Shown: in pieces, positions 16,935 to 25,079 of the stretch
How positions within the stretch are numbered: the first letter of the stretch is position 1
Layout: every line of letters begins with the position of its first letter
Assembly: GCA_963730735.1 (NCBI GenBank)
Contig: CAVSSX010000012.1
Location: 186,001-250,000 of the forward strand
Length of the DNA: 64,000 nucleotides
Source: CAVSSX01 sp963730735
GTDB taxonomy: Bacteria > Actinomycetota > Acidimicrobiia > Acidimicrobiales > RAAP-2
Direction: 5' to 3'
Translations under genes and position numbers: made by a program
The notes under the pieces: model-generated
Database searches by the model: none
The model's input: the letters and a program-made list of their open reading frames with translations, nothing else
What the model was told of the DNA's origin: nothing

Positions 16935-17870
16935 ATGAGCACCACCGACCAGCGCCTGCAATTTGGAATGCAGCTCCCGATCCAGTCCCGTTCCAAGCTC
17001 TACCGCGAGCCGTGGGAAGACGAGGCCGGCGGCCCCGAGCTGGCGTCGATCGCCCAGGCGGCCGACCGGTCGGGCTTCGGCTACATCGCCGTGTGCGACC
17101 ACGTGGCCATCCCGACCGACAAGGCCGAGGCCATGCAGACGGCCTGGTTCGACACCGTGGCCACGCTCGGTTGGCTGGCCGCCCTGACCACCAACGTGCA
17201 GCTGCTGTCACACGTCTTCATCGTCGCCTACCGCCACCCACTGGTCACCGCCAAGTCGTTCATGACCCTCGACCACCTCTCGGGCGGCCGGGCCATCCTG
17301 GGCGTCGGGGCGGGCCACGTCGAAGGCGAGTTCGACGCCCTCGGTGTCCCGTTCGCCGAGCGGGGACCGATCACCGACGAGTCGGTCGACGTGCTGCGGG
17401 CGGCGTTCGACGAGGAGTACCCCGACATCGACACCCCCCGGTTCTCCATCCACGGGGTGGGCCAGTCGCCCCGACCGACCCAGGCCCACCTGCCGATCTG
17501 GGTCGGCGGGTCCTCTCGACCGGCGCTGCGCCGGGCGGCCGAGCGGGGCGACGGCTGGCTGCCCCAGGGTCCGCCCAAGGAGGGCATGGGTCCGGCCATC
17601 GAGTACCTGCACCAGCGCCGGTCCGAGCTGGGCCGGACCGGGCCGTTCGCCGTCGGTGGGTTCGCGTACCCCATGTACATCGGCACGCCCTCGTGGGACC
17701 TCGGCCCGATGGCCGTCTCGGGGAGCCCCGACGAGCTGGCCGGCAAGATCCGCGAGTGGGCGTCGGTCGGCTCCACCCACATGATGGTGCGGCTCCGCAG
17801 CCGCTCGGCCGACGAGCTGGTCGACCAGATCGAGCGCTTCGGCGCCGAGGTGATCCCCCAGACGAAGTGA
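16935..17870 (+). CDS. LLM-class F420-dependent oxidoreductase
   Basis: A 311-residue luciferase-like TIM-barrel protein of the TIGR03619-like F420 group. Recognisable segments are ADRSGFGYIAVCDHVAIP, SHVFIVAYRHPLVTAKSFMTLDHLSGGRAILGVGAGHVEGEFDALG and LPIWVGGSSRPALRRAAERGDGW. These enzymes transfer hydride between F420 and an alcohol, ketone or enoyl group in the cytoplasm; cofactor choice here is by family resemblance, not proven. The ATG at 16935 follows GGGGGGAA. It is convergent with the mycofactocin-coupled SDR, so two redox enzymes with unusual actinobacterial cofactors lie side by side. Confidence 0.87.
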   Translation: MSTTDQRLQFGMQLPIQSRSKLYREPWEDEAGGPELASIAQAADRSGFGYIAVCDHVAIPTDKAEAMQTAWFDTVATLGWLAALTTNVQLLSHVFIVAYRHPLVTAKSFMTLDHLSGGRAILGVGAGHVEGEFDALGVPFAERGPITDESVDVLRAAFDEEYPDIDTPRFSIHGVGQSPRPTQAHLPIWVGGSSRPALRRAAERGDGWLPQGPPKEGMGPAIEYLHQRRSELGRTGPFAVGGFAYPMYIGTPSWDLGPMAVSGSPDELAGKIREWASVGSTHMMVRLRSRSADELVDQIERFGAEVIPQTK

Positions 17871-17927
17871 TGCCCGGGCACGGGGCCCGGGCATCGACTC
17901 CACATCGGGTGCGGGGCGGCGCCCCGC
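17871..17927. terminator. Two hairpins between convergent genes
   Basis: TGCCCGGGC (17871-17879) pairs perfectly with GCCCGGGCA (17885-17893), and GCGGGGC (17911-17917) with GCCCCGC (17921-17927). They lie in the 69-bp gap between the LLM stop and the SDR stop, as expected for bidirectional termination. Confidence 0.7.
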
Positions 17928-17939
17928 GGCGTCGGGCGC

Positions 17940-18776
17940 CTACTTGACCATGGCGCCGGCGTCGACCGGCATCGAGACGCCGGTGACGTAGCGAGCCTCG
18001 TCGGACACCAAGAACAGCACCACGTTGGTGACGTCCTCGGCCTCGATCCACGGGATCGGGATGAGGTTGGCCTTCTGCATGATCTCAGCCAGGTCGTCCT
18101 TGCCGGGGTTCTCGGCGTCGGGCATGAACAGCCGGTAGGTGCCCTCGTTCTGCAGCATCGGCGTGTTGGCGCTGGCCGGGTGCACGGTGTTCACCCGGAT
18201 CCGGTACTGGGCCAGCTCGTTGGTCAGCGAGTGCATCAGGCCGACCACGCCGTGCTTGGCCGACGAGTACGGGGCGGTGTGCGAGAAGCCCCGGATCCCG
18301 GCGGTCGAGCTGGTGATCACGATGGCCCCGCCCTCGCCCCGCTCGATCATGTGCGGGATGACCGTGCGCACGGTGTTCCAGGCGCCGGTGAGCATGACGT
18401 CGATGATGTCCTGCCAGGTCTGCTCTTCGTACTCCCAGGCGTTGTTGAAGTTGATGACGCCGGCGTTGGCCAGGCAGATGTCGACCTTGCCGAACATGGC
18501 GATACCCTCGTCGACCACGTCCTGCAGCTGGCGGTAGTTCCGCACGTCGGCCTTCTTGGCCAGCATCTTGCCGCCGGCCTCTTCGACCAGGCGGACCGTC
18601 TCGTCGAGGTCGGCCTGGGTGGCCAACGGGTACAGCGTGGCGATCGACGGGATGTCCTCGCAGATGTCGATCCCGATGATGTTGGCGCCCTCCTGGGCGA
18701 ACCGGACCGCGTGGGACCGGCCCTGGCCCCGGGCCGCCCCGGTGATGAATGCGACCTTGCCCTCAAGCCGTCCCAT
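17940..18776 (-). CDS. Mycofactocin-coupled SDR family oxidoreductase
   Basis: A 278-residue SDR with ITGAARGQGRSHAVRFAQEGA at the N-terminus, IDICEDI after the second strand and a long insertion (YPLATQADLDETVRLVEEAGGK) typical of the TIGR03971 mycofactocin-coupled group. ANAG is at 103-106, Ser156-157, Tyr170 and Lys174 are catalytic. Members hold NAD(H) without releasing it and pass electrons to the peptide-derived cofactor mycofactocin, usually oxidising an alcohol. The mycofactocin synthesis genes are not in this window, so they must be elsewhere if the call is right. A TetR gene diverges from its start 140 bp away. Confidence 0.85.
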   Translation of the reverse strand: MGRLEGKVAFITGAARGQGRSHAVRFAQEGANIIGIDICEDIPSIATLYPLATQADLDETVRLVEEAGGKMLAKKADVRNYRQLQDVVDEGIAMFGKVDICLANAGVINFNNAWEYEEQTWQDIIDVMLTGAWNTVRTVIPHMIERGEGGAIVITSSTAGIRGFSHTAPYSSAKHGVVGLMHSLTNELAQYRIRVNTVHPASANTPMLQNEGTYRLFMPDAENPGKDDLAEIMQKANLIPIPWIEAEDVTNVVLFLVSDEARYVTGVSMPVDAGAMVK

Positions 18777-18903
18777 AGTTCCCCCTTGCCCCGTCCCGGG
18801 GCAGTCGATCGTCGGTTACCGCGGCCTGAAGTATAGGGACGGGGCAGGCGGCGGAACAGTTCGACCGGTCCCGGGCACCCCGGGTACGAATTCCCTGCTC
18901 CAC

Positions 18904-18909
18904 TACAGT
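18904..18909 (+). promoter_or_regulatory. -10 element of a leaderless TetR transcript
   Basis: TACAGT ends six bases before the ATG at 18916, so transcription would begin at or next to the start codon. No ribosome-binding site precedes the ATG. Both features agree with a leaderless mRNA, common in actinobacteria. Confidence 0.5.
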
Positions 18910-18915
18910 GCACAC

Positions 18916-19611
18916 ATGGGAGGGGACCAGCTGGCGGAGGGGCCGGGCGACGCGCCGTCGGCCGGATCGCCACGCTCCGAGGCCACCCCGGCCCGGCCCG
19001 ACCAGGAGCTCCGGAACCGCCTCCTCGAGGCCGGTCAACGGGTGTTCGCCGAGACCGGCTACGCCGGCACCCGGGTCGACGACGTCATCGAAGCAGCCAA
19101 CACGTCGCGGGCCACCTTCTACCGCTACTTCAAGTCGAAGAACGCCCTTTTCTCCGAGCTCAGTCGGCTGTGCTTCGTCGACCTGCGGGTGGTCACCCGG
19201 GCCATCGGGTCCCTGACCCCGGGCGACGGCGCCCGCGACCAGCTCATCGAACTGCTCCAACAGTGGCGTCAACTGTTCGAGCGCCACGGCGGGGTGATCC
19301 GGGCCTGGTTCGAGCGCGATGCCGTGGCCGACTCGCCGCTCTCCAAGGAGGCGGCCAAGGCGTTCGACTCGCTGTTCGAGGAGCTCCTCGGGCCCATCGC
19401 CGCCGCCGACACCGGTTCGCGGGTCCATCCCGAGGTCCAGGCGGCCCTCTTGTTCATCCTGATCGACCGCTCGTACTACTACGTCACCTCGCGCCAGAGT
19501 CACGTGAACCCCGACCGCTTGGCCCCCACCCTGGCCACGATGATCGAGCGTTCCTACCTCGGCGCCGGGGCACCAGCCCAGGGCCGCCGCCTCCGTATCA
19601 CCAACGACTGA
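18916..19611 (+). CDS. TetR-family transcriptional regulator
   Basis: A 231-residue regulator. After a disordered N-terminus, NRLLEAGQRVFAETGYAGTRVDDVI leads into the helix-turn-helix NTSRATFYRYFKSKNALF. The C-terminal half is helical and would bind a small ligand. The ATG at 18916 is chosen because a -10 box lies directly upstream and no protein-like sequence precedes it. Divergent placement relative to the mycofactocin-coupled SDR suggests that it represses that gene and itself from the shared 139-bp region; this is inference. A tandem repeat starts right after its stop codon. Confidence 0.9.
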   Translation: MGGDQLAEGPGDAPSAGSPRSEATPARPDQELRNRLLEAGQRVFAETGYAGTRVDDVIEAANTSRATFYRYFKSKNALFSELSRLCFVDLRVVTRAIGSLTPGDGARDQLIELLQQWRQLFERHGGVIRAWFERDAVADSPLSKEAAKAFDSLFEELLGPIAAADTGSRVHPEVQAALLFILIDRSYYYVTSRQSHVNPDRLAPTLATMIERSYLGAGAPAQGRRLRITND

Positions 19612-19612
19612 G

Positions 19613-19677
19613 TCGCACCGAGCCTGGGTCGCACCGAGGACCGGGTCGCACCGAGGACTGGGCGCACCGACCACTGG
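19613..19677. repeat. Four tandem repeats of about 17 bp
   Basis: Units TCGCACCGAGCCTGGG, TCGCACCGAGGACCGGG, TCGCACCGAGGACTGGG and CGCACCGACCACTGG (16, 17, 17 and 15 bp) run head to tail directly after the TetR stop and before the convergent aldehyde dehydrogenase stop. No coding signal is seen in it. Confidence 0.7.
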
Positions 19678-19713
19678 CCCCACCCGCCGCCCGACGGGTC
19701 GGCGGGTCGGCGT

Positions 19714-21189
19714 TCAGGCCGACCAGACCAGGCTCTGCAGCTCGCTGTAGGCCTCGATGCCGAACTTGTTGCCGTCCCGGCCGACACCGCTCATCTTGAA
19801 GCCGCCGAAGGGGGTGTAGGGGTTCCGGCCGGTGGTGTTGATGCCGACGTTGCCGGCTCGCAGGCGCCGACCGACCTCGTAGGCCCGGGCGGTGTCCTTC
19901 GAGAAGACGTAGTCGTAGAGGCCGTAGTCGCTGTCGTTGGCGATGGCGATCCCCTCCTCGTCGTCGTCGAAGGGGACCACCACGATGACCGGGCCGAAGA
20001 TCTCCTCGCGCACCACGAACATGTCGTTGCGGCACTCGGCGAGCAACGTCGGCGCCACGAAGTAGCCCTTGTCGAGGTGCTGGGGCCGACGGCCGTCGAC
20101 CACGATCTCGGCCCCGTCGTCCTTGCCCGAGGCGATCATCGACTCGATGCGGGCTCGGGCCACGTCGGAGATCACCGGGCCCACGACCGTCGAGGGGTCG
20201 AGCGGGTCACCCGTCGGCAGGAAGGCCGCCGCCGCCGACAGCCCGTCCACCAGCTCCTGGTAGATGGAACGGTGGGCGACGACCCGGGTCGGGGCGGTGC
20301 AGATCTGGCCCGAGTGGAAGGCCCAGACGCTCACGATGTTGCGGACCGCCGTCGGGATGTCGGCGTCGGCCAGCACCACGGCGGCGCCCTTGCCCCCGAG
20401 CTCCATCAGCAGGCGCTTCATGGTCTTGCCGCCGGCCTCGAAGATCTTGGACCCGACCACCGTCGACCCGGTGAACGAGATCATGTCCACGTCCTTCGAG
20501 TCGACCAGCGCCGCACCGACCTCGGGCTTGGAGCCGGTGAGGATGTTGACCACACCGGGCGGGAAGCCCACCTCGTCCATCACCCGGACCAGCTCGATGA
20601 TCCCGAGCGGGTCCTGCGGGGCGGGCTTGATGACCACGGTGTTGCCCATGGCGAGCGCCGGGCCGATCTTGCCGGCCGTGTTGGTCAGCGGGAAGTTGTA
20701 CGGGGTGATGCAGCCGACCACCCCGACCGGCTGACGGGCGGCCACCGCGCCGAGGAGGGCGCCGGGGGCCAGCGGCGAGCTGGCGCTGGCCACCGGCACC
20801 AGCCCCTGGTCGAAGTTCTGCAGGGCCAGCTCGGCGTACTCGGCCAACCGGTTGGTGGCCCCGGGGACCTGGGCGCCGGCCGCCACCGCCCACACGGCGC
20901 CGGTCTCGGCCTGCACCAGGGGCGCCACGTCGGCCTCCCGCTCGCGCCACCGGTCCGACGCCGCCTGCAAGAGCGCGGCTCGTTCCTGACGCGAGGTGCG
21001 CGACCACGTCGTGAAGGCCTCCTTGGCCGCCGCCACGGCGTCGGCGACGTCGTCAAGCGACGCCTCGGGAGCCTCGCCCACGACCTCTTCGGTCGCCGGG
21101 TTGATGATCGAGTAGGTCCCGTCCTTGGGCTCGACCCAGTCGCCGCCGATCCGGAGCTTCCAGACCTCGTCGGGTGATGTGATGCTCAT
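19714..21189 (-). CDS. NAD(P)-dependent aldehyde dehydrogenase
   Basis: A 491-residue aldehyde dehydrogenase of normal length. The catalytic Cys297 sits in FHSGQICTAPTR and the general-base Glu263 in LMELGGKGA; TPYNFPLTNTAGKIGPALAMGN and VIKPAPQDP form the cofactor site. It oxidises an aldehyde to the acid in the cytoplasm. The ATG at 21189 follows AGAGAGG. It lies upstream of no close partner on its strand, but the mycofactocin-coupled SDR nearby could supply aldehyde from an alcohol; that pairing is suggested by proximity only. The specific substrate cannot be read from the sequence. Confidence 0.93.
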   Translation of the reverse strand: MSITSPDEVWKLRIGGDWVEPKDGTYSIINPATEEVVGEAPEASLDDVADAVAAAKEAFTTWSRTSRQERAALLQAASDRWREREADVAPLVQAETGAVWAVAAGAQVPGATNRLAEYAELALQNFDQGLVPVASASSPLAPGALLGAVAARQPVGVVGCITPYNFPLTNTAGKIGPALAMGNTVVIKPAPQDPLGIIELVRVMDEVGFPPGVVNILTGSKPEVGAALVDSKDVDMISFTGSTVVGSKIFEAGGKTMKRLLMELGGKGAAVVLADADIPTAVRNIVSVWAFHSGQICTAPTRVVAHRSIYQELVDGLSAAAAFLPTGDPLDPSTVVGPVISDVARARIESMIASGKDDGAEIVVDGRRPQHLDKGYFVAPTLLAECRNDMFVVREEIFGPVIVVVPFDDDEEGIAIANDSDYGLYDYVFSKDTARAYEVGRRLRAGNVGINTTGRNPYTPFGGFKMSGVGRDGNKFGIEAYSELQSLVWSA

Positions 21190-21249
21190 GATCCCTCTCT
21201 CCGCCAGCGTGCCGGACCGGTCACGCCGGTTCCGCCACGGTCAGCTCCT

Positions 21250-21780
21250 CTAGGCCGTCTTCTTCTCCGGCTTCTTCTCCGGCCGCCAGAACGTCACCAG
21301 CAACCCGGCCGCTCCGCCGACCCCGGCGATGAGGCTGATCAACAGGCCGGTCAACGGACTCGGGTTCCACACGTGGGCGCCGATGTCGATCGACCAGTGC
21401 CCCGGCCCGAGGGCCCCGATGACCACGCCGAGGACCGTGAGGACCATGACGTACTCGTAGCCCTCACCGGGCCGGAAGATGAAGAACCCATTGGTCCGGT
21501 GGTTGGTGATCCAGGCCACGAGCATGACCCCCACCACGCCGGCCCCGGCCAGCGGGGTGCCGAGCCCGAGGATCAGGAGCCCTCCGGCGCCCACCTCGGT
21601 GACGCTGGCGAACCAGGCGTGAAGCTTGCCCGGGTGCATGCCGAGCGAGTCGAACCACCGGCCGGTGCCCTCGATCTTGCCGCCACCGAAGATGTGGTTG
21701 ATGCCGTGGGCCAGCATGACCACGCCGACCACGACCCGCAGGGCCAGCAGCGCCAGGTTGATGGCGTTCACGTCAGCCAT
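21250..21780 (-). CDS. DoxX-family membrane protein
   Basis: A 176-residue integral membrane protein with four predicted hydrophobic helices: LALLALRVVVGVVMLAHGINHIF, a GGLLILGLGTPLAGAGVVGVMLVAWI segment, VLTVLGVVIGALG and LLISLIAGVGGAAGLLVTF. The RxxxGxxxxxHGxxH pattern in helix one is the DoxX signature. The C-terminus is Lys-rich (RPEKKPEKK), so cytoplasmic. DoxX proteins work with quinone- or thiol-linked redox systems, but no partner is encoded next to it. It follows an acyl-CoA synthetase and precedes an aldehyde dehydrogenase on the same strand. Confidence 0.82.
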   Translation of the reverse strand: MADVNAINLALLALRVVVGVVMLAHGINHIFGGGKIEGTGRWFDSLGMHPGKLHAWFASVTEVGAGGLLILGLGTPLAGAGVVGVMLVAWITNHRTNGFFIFRPGEGYEYVMVLTVLGVVIGALGPGHWSIDIGAHVWNPSPLTGLLISLIAGVGGAAGLLVTFWRPEKKPEKKTA

Positions 21781-21921
21781 CGGTCCGTCCCCGGCCTACC
21801 TCGCTGTGCCCCACCACGTCGTCTCGACCTCCGATTCGGGCCACGCCACCGGCGTGGGCCTGCAATGTGTTGTGCATGCTAGTTGTGGGCTCCCCACCCC
21901 CAGCCGGCCCGACGTCGCCGG

Positions 21922-23454
21922 TCATGCCGGCAACTTGGTCCGGAGCTGCGCCTTGATGATCTTGCCGGTCGAGGTCCGCGGCAGCTCGTCGACCAGGTAG
22001 ATCTCTTCGGGGACCTTGAACTTGGCCAGGTGTTGCCCGACGTACTCCTGGATGGCCGGGATGTCGGGCAGCGGGTGCTCGTCGGACGGCACCACGAAGG
22101 CGACCACCCGCTCGCCGAGTACCGGGTCCGGCTTGCCCAAGATGGCCGCGTCGGCCACGTGCGGGTGCAGGCGCATCACGCCCTCGATCTCGAGTGAGGA
22201 GATGTTCTCGCCGCCCCGACGGACGATGTCCTTCTTGCGGTCGACGAAAAAGAAGAAGCCGTCCTCGTCGAAGTAGCCCAGGTCGCCGGTGTGGAACCAC
22301 TGGGCGTCGACCACGGCCGCCGTCGCCTCCTCGTCCTTCAAGTAGCCGTCGAAGGAGATCGTCCCGAGGCCGAAGACGACCTCACCCTCCTCGTTGGGGG
22401 CGGCGACCGAGCCGTCCTCCTTCAAGATGGTCATGGTGGAGTCGGGGAACCGACGACCGGCCGAGCCGGGCTTCCGCTCCTCGTCCAGCCGGGTGTAGGT
22501 CCCGAGGCCGGCCTCGGTCATGCCGTACCAGTCGATCAACGGGGCGCCGAAACGCTCCTCGATGATCGGCGCCGTCCGGGCCGCCCCGAGCACGATGAGC
22601 ACGCGGAGGTTGTGACGGCGCTCGTGCTCCCCTTCGGGCCGGCCGAGCAGGATGTTGACCAGGGGCGACAGCGTGAACAGGTAGGTCGGCCGGTAGAGGT
22701 CGACCAGCCGCCAGAACCGGCTGGCCGAGAACTTGCGGGGGAAGACGGCACTCCCCCCGTAGACCAGGGCCGACATCATGCCGCCCATGCCGTTGCCGTG
22801 GAAGAACGGCGTGATGACGATGGCCCGGTCCTTCGAGCTGATGCCGAACATCTCCACGTAGTCGATGCCGGCGCCCGCCGTCATCTGGTTGAGCACGGCC
22901 TTGGGCCGCCCGGTGGTCGTGCCCGACGTGTACATGATGTGCTCGGAGAAGGAGAACTCCTCCTCGGGCAGCTTCTTGCGGGGGTCGTCGGGCGCCGCGT
23001 CGACCAGGGCGTCGTAGGAGTGGGCGCCCTCGGCCACCGTGCCGTCGCCGCCCGGCGTCGGGATGGACACGACGTGGCGGACCTGCGGCAAGGACGCCTG
23101 CAGCGCCACCACCCGGGCGGCCAGCTCGTCGTCGCAGACCACGGCGGTCGACTCGGAGTGCTCGAGGATGAACGAGATCTCCGAGTCGGTCCACTCGGGG
23201 TTCCCGGCCACGCACCGCAGTCCGGCCGCCCCGACGCTCAGGTAGGTCTCCACCCACTTGGGCTGGTTGGCCGCCAGGAGGGTGATCGTCTCGCCGGGGC
23301 GGATCCCGAGGTCGGTGTGCAGGGCGCCGCCGATGGCCGCCGTGTTGTGGGCCAGTTCGGCGTAGGTGCGGGTCCCGTCGGTCTCGGTGATGAGGGCCAA
23401 CGAGTCCGGCTGGGCCACCGCCCACTGCGAGATGAGGTCGAACATCGTGGTCAT
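21922..23454 (-). CDS. Acyl-CoA synthetase (AMP-binding)
   Basis: A 510-residue ANL-superfamily ligase. The P-loop motif YTSGTTTGRPKA starts at Tyr175, the acid motif is WYGMTEAG, the hinge region is FFFFVDRKKDIVRRGGENIS, and the catalytic lysine lies in PRTSTGKIIKAQLR near the end. It activates a carboxylic acid with ATP to acyl-AMP and then the CoA thioester, the entry step for the catabolic enzymes around it. The ATG at 23454 has AGGAG eight bases before it. It is downstream of the livF gene on the same strand with 101 bp between, so import and activation might be co-expressed. Confidence 0.92.
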   Translation of the reverse strand: MTTMFDLISQWAVAQPDSLALITETDGTRTYAELAHNTAAIGGALHTDLGIRPGETITLLAANQPKWVETYLSVGAAGLRCVAGNPEWTDSEISFILEHSESTAVVCDDELAARVVALQASLPQVRHVVSIPTPGGDGTVAEGAHSYDALVDAAPDDPRKKLPEEEFSFSEHIMYTSGTTTGRPKAVLNQMTAGAGIDYVEMFGISSKDRAIVITPFFHGNGMGGMMSALVYGGSAVFPRKFSASRFWRLVDLYRPTYLFTLSPLVNILLGRPEGEHERRHNLRVLIVLGAARTAPIIEERFGAPLIDWYGMTEAGLGTYTRLDEERKPGSAGRRFPDSTMTILKEDGSVAAPNEEGEVVFGLGTISFDGYLKDEEATAAVVDAQWFHTGDLGYFDEDGFFFFVDRKKDIVRRGGENISSLEIEGVMRLHPHVADAAILGKPDPVLGERVVAFVVPSDEHPLPDIPAIQEYVGQHLAKFKVPEEIYLVDELPRTSTGKIIKAQLRTKLPA

Positions 23455-23555
23455 GACATCTCCTCTTCCGGCACTCCGGCCGGGTGGATTCCAGGGCCGA
23501 CGCTACCGGCGGGGGGCGTCGACGTCACTGCTCGACTCGGACCCGCCCCGCCGGG

Positions 23556-24317
23556 TCAGTCAGCCAGGTACGTGGCCAGCAGTTCCTCGCGCGAGGGCAG
23601 CTGGTCCTGGGTCCCCGAGACGGCGATCCGACCGGTGGCCATGATGTAGGCCCGGCTGCACAGGTCGAGCGCCAGACCGGCGTTCTGCTCGACCAGGATC
23701 ATCGACACCCGGGGGGCGATGGCCCGCAGGGCGGTGAACACCGACGCCACCACCAGGGGGGCGAGACCGAGGGACGGCTCGTCGAGGAGGAGGACCCGGG
23801 GTGCGGCCAAGAGGGCCCGGCCGATGGCCACCATCTGCTGCTCACCACCCGACAGCATCCAGCCGCCGCGCTTGCGCAAGGGCGGCAGCTGCGGGAAGAG
23901 GTCGTAGATCTCGTCGATGGTGAAGACCGGGTCGCGCCCGCTGCGGGCCGTGCCCCCGATGGTCAGGTTCTCCTCGACGGTCAGTCCGGCGAACAGCCGT
24001 CGGCCCTCGGGGATGTGCACCACACCGGCCCGGGCGATCGTCTCGGGCTGGCTCTTGGCCAGGTCGGTCCCCTCGAAGAGCACCTCGCCGCTCGAGTCGA
24101 TCAGGCCCGAGATGGCCCGCAGGGTCGAGGTCTTGCCGGCGCCGTTGGCCCCGAGCAGGGCCACGGCTTCCTTGCTCCCGACCTCGAGGTCGATGTGGTC
24201 GACGGCCGGGGTCGGCGTCCCGTAGGTCACCGTGAGCCCCCGGACGGCCAGCAACGGCGCCGAGCCGTTGCTCGGCGCCGGCGCCGGAGCGGTGGACGGG
24301 GCGGCGGCGTCGGTCAT
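23556..24317 (-). CDS. livF: Branched-chain amino acid-type ABC transporter ATPase LivF
   Basis: A 253-residue ABC ATPase. Walker A is GANGAGKT (56-63), the signature LSGGEQQ and Walker B VLLLDEPSLG follow, and HIPEGRRLFAGLTVEENL is diagnostic of LivF. A 20-residue Ala/Pro-rich extension precedes the domain. It pairs with LivG on the inner face of the membrane to power the LivHM permease. Its ATG overlaps the livG stop (ATGA). In catabolic clusters such transporters often carry carboxylates or aromatic or steroid acids rather than amino acids, so substrate naming should stay open. Confidence 0.92.
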   Translation of the reverse strand: MTDAAAPSTAPAPAPSNGSAPLLAVRGLTVTYGTPTPAVDHIDLEVGSKEAVALLGANGAGKTSTLRAISGLIDSSGEVLFEGTDLAKSQPETIARAGVVHIPEGRRLFAGLTVEENLTIGGTARSGRDPVFTIDEIYDLFPQLPPLRKRGGWMLSGGEQQMVAIGRALLAAPRVLLLDEPSLGLAPLVVASVFTALRAIAPRVSMILVEQNAGLALDLCSRAYIMATGRIAVSGTQDQLPSREELLATYLAD

Positions 24318-25079
24318 ACCGCCTCCCCGAGGTAGGCGTTCATGACGGCCGGGTCGAGCCAGACGTCCTTGGGGGCACCGGTGGCGATCTGCCGGCCCAG
24401 CTCGAGCACCACCAACCGCTGGCAGAGCTGCTCGATGAAGGCGATCTTGTGCTCGATCACGATCAGGCTGATGCCGTCGCTGGTCACGCTCTGCAGCAGC
24501 TCGGCCAGGCGGGTGGTCTCGGTGGTGTTGAGGCCGGCCGCCGGCTCGTCCATCAGCAGCATCCGGGGCTCGGCGACCAGGGCCCGGGCGATCTCGAGCC
24601 GCCGACGCTCACCGTAGGAGAGCCCGGCGGCCAGCGTGTTGGCCCGCTCGAGCAGGCCCACCCGCTCGAGGGCGTTGCAGGCCGACTGCCAGCGCCTCTT
24701 CTCGCGCTGTCCACATCGCCGGCCGCAGCGGCCAGGCGCCGATGAGGCCGCGCATCGCCTGGTCGGGCGAGCTGACCAGCACGTTCTCCATGCAGGTGAC
24801 CATGGCGTCGACCTGGGGCGTCTGGTAGGTGCGGAAGACACCGTGCTTGGCGATGGCCCCGGGCCGGCCCAGCGGGACCGGCTTGCCGTCGACCGTCACC
24901 CGGCCCTTGGCCGGCACCAGGCCGGAGACGGCGTTCAAGAAGGTCGACTTGCCCGAGCCGTTGGGACCGATCAGGCCCACGACCTCGCCGCCGGCGTCGA
25001 CCGAGACCGAGATGTCGTCGACCGCCACCACACCGCCGAAGCGAACCGACAGCCCGGTGCACTCGAGCATTGGACTCAT
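24314..25079 (-). CDS. livG: ABC transporter ATPase LivG (frameshifted)
   Basis: About 255 residues if one extra base near 24705-24715 is removed. The first part has Walker A GPNGSGKST (38-46), LVPAKGRVTVDGKPV and the TYQTPQ Q-loop. The frame then breaks after GAWPLRPAMW, and the second frame resumes with REKRRWQSACNALERVGLL, the signature LSYGERRRLE and Walker B MLLMDEPAAG. Overlaps of 4 bp with livF and livM support a normally intact operon gene. LivG and LivF form the ATPase dimer. If the shift were real, the transporter would be dead while the other three subunits stay intact, which favours a sequence error. Confidence 0.85.
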
